A stretch of DNA of 9,458 nucleotides from Suilimivivens sp963618065 (GTDB lineage Bacteria > Bacillota > Clostridia > Lachnospirales > Lachnospiraceae), in assembly GCA_963618065.1 (NCBI GenBank), contig CAVERH010000090.1, positions 1-9,458 of the forward strand. Direction: 5' to 3'. The notes under the pieces were generated by a model that was given only the letters and a program-made list of their open reading frames with translations, had not been told where the DNA came from and did not search any database. The translations under genes were made by a program, and so were the position numbers. Shown here piece by piece: positions 5,530-9,458 of the stretch (positions are counted from its first letter, which is position 1; the number at the start of each line of letters is the position of its first letter).

Positions 5530-6924
5530 ATGGCATACATAAGGAAGCGAAAGAAATCATACAGTGTTGTCTACCGTGTAAATGATGCAGATGGCATGGA
5601 GCATCAGAAGTCAGAAGGCTATGCTACACTGAGAGAAGCTGAAAATCGAAAAAAAGAGATAGAGTATAGGCAGTCTCTGGGAACATTTGTGGTGCCAAAA
5701 TGCACCAGGGTAAAAGAACTTATAAAGGAATATGTCAGAATATACGGCCATAATGAGTGGGGAATAGCTACCTATGATGGAAACATAGGACTGATAAATA
5801 ATTATATTATACCCACAATCGGAGAGGTGAAGCTCTCTGAAATCAATAACCATTTCATGGAGAAGTATTATACCGATCTTCTGAAAATGCCGGCTGTAAA
5901 GAGTTCAAGGAATCCGGATGGGGACAAGCTGATCACAGCTGCGACAGTTCATCAGATACATAAGGTACTAAGGAGTTGTTTCAGACAGGCTGTAAAGTGG
6001 GATATGATGGACAAGAATCCGGCAACGGATGCGACACTGCCGAAGTATAAAGCTGAGGAGCGCGAAATCTGGACTGCGGAAATGCTGATGCAGGCAATCA
6101 ATGCATGTGAGAATAAATGGCTCAAAGTAGCATTTCATCTGGCATTCGCAGCAACGGTCCGAATAGGAGAGCTGCTTGGTCTGACATGGGACTGTGTGGA
6201 TATATCAGAAGAAGCTATTTCAGAGAACAGGGCTTATGTTTTTATTAACAAGCAGGTGGAGCGTGTATCAAAGGAAGCAGTTGAGGAACTGGATTCAAAA
6301 GAAGTCATTCTGATCTTTCCATCCCAAAGGAAGAATAATAAGACGGTCAGGGTGCTGAAAACACCAAAGACCGATACCAGTGAGCGCAAAGTTTATATAC
6401 CTGGATTTGTGGCACAGTGCCTTATTGATATAAAGAAGGAACAGGACGAGGTAAAGAAGGCACTTGGCAGTGAGTATACGGATTATAATCTGGTAATGGC
6501 GACTACGTTTGGCCTGCCGATCAATGACAGTTATATTCGTGATCAGATGCAGAAAGTAATTGATAAAGAAGGTCTTCCGGATGTGGTTTTTCATAGTCTG
6601 CGCCATACAAGTGTTACATACAAGCTGAAACTGAGCGGTGGAGATATCAAAGCGGTTCAGGGAGATTCCGGACATGCACAGGCGGACATGGTAACGGAAG
6701 TGTATGGCCATATCATTGATGAGGACCGGAGAAAGAATGCAGAGAGAATGGAGAATGCCTTCTATAATAAGGAAAATCTTAATCCGGATATATATGAGAA
6801 GAATGGGGAAGAAAATAAGATTACTATACCAGATGGAGTAGATCCCGAACTGCTGATGAAAGTACTTGGAAATCCGGAAATGGCGGCATTGCTTACTTCT
6901 CTGGCGAAGACAATGAAAGTATAA
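5530..6924 (+). CDS. int: Tyrosine recombinase/integrase
   Basis: This 464-residue protein performs site-specific strand exchange between attachment sites. Residues 1-50 look like the AP2-type arm-binding domain (YIRKRKKSYSVVYRVNDADG). A SAM-like core-binding domain follows (about 57-165). The catalytic domain (about 175-400) carries R211 in ATVRIGELLGL, the probable lysine K280 in TPKTDTSERK, H355 and R358 in FHSLRHTS, H381 in GDSGHAQADM, and nucleophile Y392 in EVYGHI. All the expected catalytic positions are present, so it should be active. A 60-residue tail ends in a helical PELLMKVLGNPEMAALLTSL segment. The start follows the previous stop by one base, with AGGAAGGAG nine bases upstream. 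This is a Tn916/Tn1549-like ICE-type integrase pointing toward the putative att region. Confidence 0.97.
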   Translation: MAYIRKRKKSYSVVYRVNDADGMEHQKSEGYATLREAENRKKEIEYRQSLGTFVVPKCTRVKELIKEYVRIYGHNEWGIATYDGNIGLINNYIIPTIGEVKLSEINNHFMEKYYTDLLKMPAVKSSRNPDGDKLITAATVHQIHKVLRSCFRQAVKWDMMDKNPATDATLPKYKAEEREIWTAEMLMQAINACENKWLKVAFHLAFAATVRIGELLGLTWDCVDISEEAISENRAYVFINKQVERVSKEAVEELDSKEVILIFPSQRKNNKTVRVLKTPKTDTSERKVYIPGFVAQCLIDIKKEQDEVKKALGSEYTDYNLVMATTFGLPINDSYIRDQMQKVIDKEGLPDVVFHSLRHTSVTYKLKLSGGDIKAVQGDSGHAQADMVTEVYGHIIDEDRRKNAERMENAFYNKENLNPDIYEKNGEENKITIPDGVDPELLMKVLGNPEMAALLTSLAKTMKV

Positions 6925-6931
6925 TAAGTCG

Positions 6932-6958
6932 ATTTGTGACACCACCGGTGACACAAAT
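6932..6958. repeat. Imperfect inverted repeat just after int
   Basis: ATTTGTG/CACAAAT and CACC/GGTG pair around an ACC centre with a single A-A mismatch. It begins eight bases after the integrase stop. No T-run follows, so it is a weak terminator at best. As DNA, it is a candidate integrase or Xis binding site. Confidence 0.5.
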
Positions 6959-6971
6959 ATGTAGTTAATTT

Positions 6972-6988
6972 TGCAACAACTTGTTGCA
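6972..6988. repeat. Perfect 17-bp palindrome
   Basis: TGCAACAA and TTGTTGCA are perfect 8-bp arms around a single C. It overlaps the -35 of the promoter candidate at 6984-7012. It could be an operator for the RNA region or an integrase core-type site. Confidence 0.55.
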
Positions 6989-7012
6989 GATTCTAAAATT
7001 ATCATGCATAAT
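6984..7012 (+). promoter_or_regulatory. Candidate promoter for the tandem RNA repeats
   Basis: TTGCAG (6984-6989) and CATAAT (7007-7012) are 17 bases apart. The predicted start near 7019 is 12 bases ahead of the first repeat unit. The -35 is weak and lies in the palindrome. Confidence 0.3.
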
Positions 7013-7030
7013 TAAAAAAGATTTATATAA

Positions 7031-7094
7031 GGTCGGAGCAGAGACCTTAAACCTGTTCCAGTGGTCGGGATGGAGACCGAAAACCCATTCCCAT
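7031..7094 (+). ncRNA. Two tandem 32-nt pseudoknot repeats upstream of the Abi gene
   Basis: Unit 1 (7031-7062) and unit 2 (7063-7094) share GGTCGG, GAGACC, AAACC, TTCC and a final T. In each, a 7-bp stem can form: GGAGCAG (7035-7041) with CTGTTCC (7053-7059), and GGGATGG (7067-7073) with CCATTCC (7085-7091). Two pairs change on both sides between units (C-G to T-A, A-T to G-C) and two others keep pairing through G-T. In each, GGTC at the 5' end can also pair with GACC in the loop (7043-7046; 7075-7078), giving an H-type pseudoknot. Tandem pseudoknot repeats ahead of a toxin gene are the pattern of type III antitoxin RNAs. Assignment to an AbiF-linked RNA is inference. Strand follows the Abi gene. 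Confidence 0.6.
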
Positions 7095-7124
7095 TGCGAA
7101 ATAAACCGCAAAAAATGGTATAAG

Positions 7125-7152
7125 GTATATGATAAATGACATCGGCATATAC
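7125..7152 (+). other. AT-rich stem-loop between the two RNA candidates
   Basis: GTATATG (7125-7131) and CATATAC (7146-7152) are perfect 7-bp arms with a 14-nt loop. A small GCG/CGC hairpin with loop AAATAAAC lies at 7096-7109. Both fit a continuous structured transcript, but neither alone is decisive. Confidence 0.3.
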
Positions 7153-7174
7153 TATAGAAAGCTGTAGAAATTGC

Positions 7175-7203
7175 TTGACAAGATGTATAAAGTTAAGTAA
7201 GAT
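7175..7203 (+). promoter_or_regulatory. TTGACA promoter ahead of the Abi gene
   Basis: A perfect TTGACA (7175-7180) and TAAGAT (7198-7203) are 17 bases apart, predicting a start near 7210. The only thing between that start and the Abi gene is the RNA candidate and its terminator. Confidence 0.55.
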
Positions 7204-7209
7204 AAAATA

Positions 7210-7279
7210 CAGTGATCGCGTTGCAGAAACCTGTGAGGCCTGCGACCGGGGGAGAACCTGCGGGGTCTCCTCTTTTTTT
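7210..7279 (+). ncRNA. Candidate ~70-nt structured RNA, possible AbiF-associated antitoxin RNA
   Basis: The stretch from the predicted start to the T-run folds into two stems. GTTGCAG (7220-7226) pairs with CTGCGAC (7240-7246) through one G-T, with an inner CCT/AGG. The terminator stem at 7249-7272 follows. CCTGCG occurs twice (7239-7244 and 7257-7262), which allows alternative pairing. AbiF genes are known to be linked to a conserved ncRNA; whether this segment, the 7031-7094 repeats or both correspond to it cannot be settled here. A 60-codon frame across it (7136-7318) has no good start and overlaps these structures. Confidence 0.45.
7249..7279 (+). terminator. Intrinsic terminator between RNA and Abi gene
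   Basis: GGGGAGA (7249-7255) pairs with TCTCCTC (7266-7272), with one G-T, over a 10-nt loop and is followed by seven Ts (7273-7279). It lies 20 bases before the Abi start, so the gene would be expressed by read-through, as in RNA-antitoxin loci. Confidence 0.75.
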
Positions 7280-7299
7280 ATATTAGGGGGATGGTGCAT

Positions 7300-8241
7300 A
7301 TGCAAAAGATTTTTTTGAATTACGATCAGCAGATAGAAAAATTGAAAAATGAAAAGAATCTGTTGATTGATAATGAGGCATATGCAAAGGAGATTTTAAA
7401 ACAGACAAGTTATTATTCCCTGATTGGTGGATATAAGGATATCTTTAAGAACCCAACCACTAAAAAATATAAGGATGGGACAAGGTTTGAAGATATTGTG
7501 GAACTGTATTATTTTGACGAATTGTTAAGACAGCTATTCTTACGGTATCTTATCAAGGTCGAAAATGGAATAAAATCTCAAGTGTCCTATTATTTTACAG
7601 AAAAAAATGGGGAAAATCAAAAAGAATACCTTGATACATCAAATTACAATTATTCAGGAAAGAAGAATCAGAGAGATATTGACCGTCTGATTAAAATATT
7701 AGAGGGATATGTCACAAAACCAACGGACTATCATTATATAAATCATTCGCAGAAGAAATATGGAAATGTTCCATTGTGGGTACTTACTAATGCTTTAACG
7801 TTTGGAAACATATCGAAAATGTATATGCTGCTTCCACAGGATATACAAATCAAAGTCAGCAGGAATTATCAGTGTGTCAATGAAAAACAAATGGTTTCCA
7901 TACTGGCAGTGCTTGTTAAATTCAGAAATGTTTGTGCTCATGGAGAAAGGCTGTTTACTTATAGAACCGCAGACAGTATTCCAGATTTGCCGATACATAG
8001 AAAACTAAAGATTGCACAAAAGGGTTCGCAATATGTGAATGGAAAAAATGATTTGTTTTCCGTAGTGATCGCATTGAGATATATGTTGAATGATCAGTGG
8101 TATAAAGAGTTTATAAAGGAACTTAAAGCCCTGATTGATAAATATCTAAAGAAACATGATAGTATATCGGAACAAGAACTGTATGAGAAAATGGGTTTTC
8201 CGGAAAATTGGAGAAAGATAACCAGATACAGAAAACAATAA
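7300..8241 (+). CDS. abiF: Abi_2 family HEPN protein, AbiF/AbiD-like abortive-infection toxin
   Basis: This 313-residue protein carries the HEPN RNase signature R-x4-H at R209-H214 in KFRNVCAHGERLF, as in the Abi_2 family (AbiD/AbiF). Other family traits are the N-terminal LxNEAYAKEILKQTSYYSL and GGYKDIF, and VPLWVLTNALTFGNISKMY at about 157-175. Such proteins stop cell growth on phage infection, presumably by cutting RNA. Length is normal and the frame intact. AGGGGG (7285-7290) is nine bases before ATG 7300; ATG 7291 abuts that site and is unlikely. An intrinsic terminator and structured RNA directly precede it. It sits between the integrase and a tRNA-like sequence, so it is probably cargo. 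AT-rich, lysine-rich coding differs from the neighbouring int and hints at separate origin. AbiF versus AbiD naming is not certain. Confidence 0.92.
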   Translation: MQKIFLNYDQQIEKLKNEKNLLIDNEAYAKEILKQTSYYSLIGGYKDIFKNPTTKKYKDGTRFEDIVELYYFDELLRQLFLRYLIKVENGIKSQVSYYFTEKNGENQKEYLDTSNYNYSGKKNQRDIDRLIKILEGYVTKPTDYHYINHSQKKYGNVPLWVLTNALTFGNISKMYMLLPQDIQIKVSRNYQCVNEKQMVSILAVLVKFRNVCAHGERLFTYRTADSIPDLPIHRKLKIAQKGSQYVNGKNDLFSVVIALRYMLNDQWYKEFIKELKALIDKYLKKHDSISEQELYEKMGFPENWRKITRYRKQ

Positions 8242-8294
8242 GATATGCTTGATTCTGTAACATAGAAGAGAGTACGTGTAATTCGGAGCAAATA

Positions 8295-8488
8295 ATGGTC
8301 AAAAACCCATCGACATCCGACCTACAGCACGTTATAATATAGTTAATCTAATAGGAAAACCAAGTGATCATTGTTACAAGCTGAATCGTAATGGTGGCCA
8401 ACCGAGTGAACTCAATGGAACGGAATGGTTATATCCTCCGGGTGCTCCGAGCACCGGACGAGCACCGAAAGGTGCTTTACAGAGATGA
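8295..8488 (+). pseudogene. Small ORF split by a shift in an A5 run
   Basis: ATG 8295 has GGAG (8285-8288) six bases upstream but reads only 15 codons before a stop. The -1 frame is open from 8282 to TGA 8486-8488 and gives a coherent peptide containing IDIRPTARYNIVNLIGKPSD and later NGTEWLYPPGAP, with no start codon of its own. A shift at the AAA-AAC of codons 3-4 joins the two into a protein of about 64 residues. This could be an indel mutation, a sequencing error or programmed -1 frameshifting. A C-terminal fragment of a truncated gene is also possible. No family is recognised. Confidence 0.4.
8441..8476 (+). other. Overlapping GGTGCTC/GAGCACC hairpins
   Basis: GGTGCTC (8441-8447) can pair with GAGCACC at 8449-8455 or at 8460-8466. 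AGCACC (8461-8466) also pairs with GGTGCT (8471-8476) across a GAAA tetraloop. The folds exclude each other. Only three Ts follow, so it is not a strong terminator. It lies at the end of the small split ORF. Confidence 0.4.
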
Positions 8489-8536
8489 AAACAGGTTTTC
8501 TTATTTTGACAGAGAGCAACAGAATAGTTAGGAAAA

Positions 8537-8564
8537 TCAAGGATTTCCTTGACTTAGGTTGACT
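8537..8564. repeat. Palindrome followed by a TTGACT direct repeat
   Basis: TCAAGGA and TCCTTGA are 7-bp arms around TT (8537-8552). TTGACT occurs at 8549-8554 and 8559-8564. It lies about 30 bases upstream of the tRNA fragment, where integrase or accessory sites would be expected. Confidence 0.4.
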
Positions 8565-8593
8565 AATCATTGTATGTATTTACAGTGGTATCT

Positions 8594-8638
8594 CGAGCTC
8601 CTAAGCTATAATTGTGGGTTCGATTCCCGCGGGGGAAC
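8594..8638 (+). other. 3' tRNA fragment, probable attachment-site relic
   Basis: GTGGG-TTCGATT-CCCGC (8614-8630) is a textbook T-arm: a 5-bp stem with one T-G and a TTCRA loop. It is followed by seven acceptor-like bases, GGGGGAA. Upstream, AGCTCCTAAGCT resembles an anticodon arm containing CCT, but the stem/loop is too short. No 5' acceptor strand (TTCCCCC) exists at the expected distance, and the D-arm to T-arm spacing is about four bases short. It is therefore not a working tRNA. Tyrosine integrases often recombine in tRNA 3' ends, leaving such fragments at the distal att. Confidence 0.55.
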
Positions 8639-8647
8639 ACTTGTTCT

Positions 8648-8684
8648 AGTGGTAATGATAAGATAGTCATTGCCACTTTTTTTT
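8648..8684 (+). terminator. Strong intrinsic terminator after the tRNA fragment
   Basis: AGTGGTAATGA (8648-8658) pairs along all 11 positions, one of them T-G, with TCATTGCCACT (8667-8677). The loop is 8 nt and eight Ts follow. Its position ten bases after the tRNA fragment matches the 3' flank of a real tRNA gene. Confidence 0.85.
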
Positions 8685-8693
8685 ATGGATTTT

Positions 8694-8780
8694 CTGCTAA
8701 CAAAAAGCCATGAAAAAATAAAACTCTGCTAACAGAAATTGCGATTTGCTAACATTAAAAATCAGTTCAATCTGCTAACA
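8694..8780 (+). repeat. Four iterated CTGCTAACA boxes
   Basis: CTGCTAACA occurs at 8694-8702, 8726-8734 and 8772-8780, with TTGCTAACA at 8746-8754. All share one orientation and are spaced 32, 20 and 26 bases apart. A weaker copy, CTTCTAACA, is at 8829-8837. They lie between the tRNA fragment and parB. They could be integrase arm sites, partition (centromere-like) sites or replication iterons. Confidence 0.65.
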
Positions 8781-8862
8781 AGAGTGGGAAGTTACATAGA
8801 AGTATGAGTAAAGCGTTGTAAATATGAGCTTCTAACAGAAGGGTAATGATTCAAATATTTCT

Positions 8863-8880
8863 GCCTGAATAAAATCAGGC
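8863..8880 (+). promoter_or_regulatory. Leader hairpin ahead of the parB terminator
   Basis: GCCTGA and TCAGGC form a perfect 6-bp stem with the loop ATAAAA. Ten bases later comes the terminator at 8891-8934, so together they look like a short RNA or a leader. No known riboswitch pattern is recognised. Confidence 0.4.
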
Positions 8881-8890
8881 CTGGATGATG

Positions 8891-8934
8891 AAGTCGTTCA
8901 GATTAGATTAACGTTCTAATCTGAGCGATTTTTT
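8891..8934 (+). terminator. Intrinsic terminator in front of parB
   Basis: TCGTTCAGATTAG (8894-8906) pairs over 13 positions, one T-G, with CTAATCTGAGCGA (8916-8928). The loop is 9 nt and six Ts follow. It ends 43 bases before the parB start. It may insulate parB from upstream transcription or attenuate it; no clear promoter lies between it and the gene. Confidence 0.8.
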
Positions 8935-8976
8935 AATTTACGCAGGTATCACAATTTTGGAGAAAAGGAGGAGCCT

Positions 8977-9458
8977 ATGGCAGCACAAGCAGAGCAGAAG
9001 GATTCAGGTGAAAAAATTGTTGAGATTGAACTGGAGAGATTAAGGACATTTGAAAATCATCCGTTTCATGTTGAGATGGACGGTCAGATGAAGGAACTCC
9101 AGGATAGCATCAAAAAGTACGGAATCATTACACCAATCATTGTCAGACCGAGGAAAGAAGGCTTTTATGAAATCATATCCGGTCACAGGAGAAGATTTGC
9201 AGCTGAAAAGCTGGGATATCGTAAAGTTCCTACGATAATCAGGTATATGACAGATGACCAGGCCGTTATTGAAATGGTGGATTCAAACCTGCACAGGGAG
9301 AAGATACTTCCAAGTGAAAAAGCATTTGCATACAAGATGAAGTATGACGTGTTGAAAAGAAAAAGCGGGCGAAGGAAAGCAGGCCAGGTTGACCACAATA
9401 ATGGGAAGAATGGGCTGGAGCTTATAAGCGAGGAAACCGGAGATAGTCCAAAGCAGGT
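8977..9458 (+). CDS. parB: ParB/Spo0J-family partition protein, N-terminal part
   Basis: A frame starting at ATG 8977, with AAGGAGG five bases upstream, runs 160 codons and off the window edge. The ParB N-terminal nuclease-like/CTPase fold is evident: EIELERLRTFENHPF (about 16-30), YGIITPIIVRP (48-58), ISGHRRRFAAEKLG (67-80, the GERR-type box with H for E), and VDSNLHREKILPSEKAFAYK (101-120). The HTH and C-terminal dimer domains lie outside. Similar ParB genes are the first gene of the conjugation/replication block in many Firmicute ICEs. There they are thought to aid maintenance or transcription control. The iterons at 8694-8780 may be its binding sites. The start and family are secure; the exact role is inferred. 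Confidence 0.93.
   Translation, partial: MAAQAEQKDSGEKIVEIELERLRTFENHPFHVEMDGQMKELQDSIKKYGIITPIIVRPRKEGFYEIISGHRRRFAAEKLGYRKVPTIIRYMTDDQAVIEMVDSNLHREKILPSEKAFAYKMKYDVLKRKSGRRKAGQVDHNNGKNGLELISEETGDSPKQ

Noticed and set aside
6295..7005. Long 236-codon reverse-strand open frame
   Set aside because: It lies opposite the integrase catalytic domain, has no ribosome binding site, and its peptide has no domain pattern; it is a shadow of int.
7031..7094. Possible two-repeat CRISPR or mini-array
   Set aside because: The units are contiguous without spacers, and they differ by compensatory changes, which fits structured RNA and not CRISPR.
7136..7318. 60-codon + strand frame ahead of the Abi gene
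   Set aside because: It has no ribosome binding site, crosses the TTGACA promoter and the terminator, overlaps the Abi start, and gives a Cys-rich peptide of random look.
8566..8640. Complete tRNA gene
   Set aside because: There is no 5' acceptor strand, the anticodon stem/loop is too short, and the D-arm to T-arm spacing is about four bases short.
8694..8780. Possible CRISPR array from CTGCTAACA repeats
   Set aside because: The units are only 9 bases and spacing is uneven (20-32); no cas genes or leader are present.
8880..8896. Hammerhead-like CTGGATGATGAAG core
   Set aside because: It lacks the CUGANGA/GAAA core with three stems in the right order; the similarity is superficial.

Overview
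The window looks like a low-GC Firmicute, most likely Lachnospiraceae or a related gut clostridium. This rests on purine-rich AGGAGG-type ribosome binding sites, AT-rich intergenic DNA, and gene content typical of integrative and conjugative elements (ICEs) of that group. All convincing genes lie on the + strand. No BLAST, HMM or covariance search was possible, so family names come from motifs read by eye.

Layout. 1-158 holds the tail of an unidentified reading frame. 166-2220 is a cassette: a Y-family (DinB/UmuC-like) DNA polymerase, its usual small partner, a 43-residue ORF, and a Com-like zinc-ribbon protein that starts inside that ORF. 2381-3654 carries two XRE-type regulators, a second Com-like protein, a possible 38-residue ORF, and a strong terminator. 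3706-6924 is the recombination module: a sigma-region-4-like protein overlapping a MerR/HTH_17-type excisionase, then a 296-residue protein that reads as four tandem excisionase-like HTH units, one base upstream of a tyrosine integrase. 6925-8241 holds two palindromes, a densely structured RNA region, and an Abi_2/AbiF-type HEPN protein. 8242-8976 has no intact gene. It contains a frameshifted small ORF, inverted repeats, a 3' tRNA fragment followed by a terminator, four iterated CTGCTAACA boxes, and a hairpin-terminator leader. A ParB-family protein starts at 8977 and runs off the right edge.

How it fits together. The XRE regulators and sigma-like factor probably control the recombination module. 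Xis and/or the four-HTH protein would set integrase direction. The Abi gene sits between the integrase and a tRNA-derived sequence, the usual place for cargo beside an attachment site. The ParB gene with upstream iterons then looks like the other end of such an element, so the window may span an attP, a tandem junction or nested elements (inference).

The most interesting part is 6984-7300. Two adjacent 32-nt units (7031-7062 and 7063-7094) share framework sequence, but their stems differ by compensatory changes. Each can form the same pseudoknot. They are followed by a second short RNA candidate with its own TTGACA promoter and intrinsic terminator, directly ahead of the HEPN toxin-like gene. 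This is the layout expected of an RNA-antitoxin/HEPN-toxin defence module. AbiF is known to be stably associated with a conserved ncRNA and has been proposed as the ancestor of Cas13.
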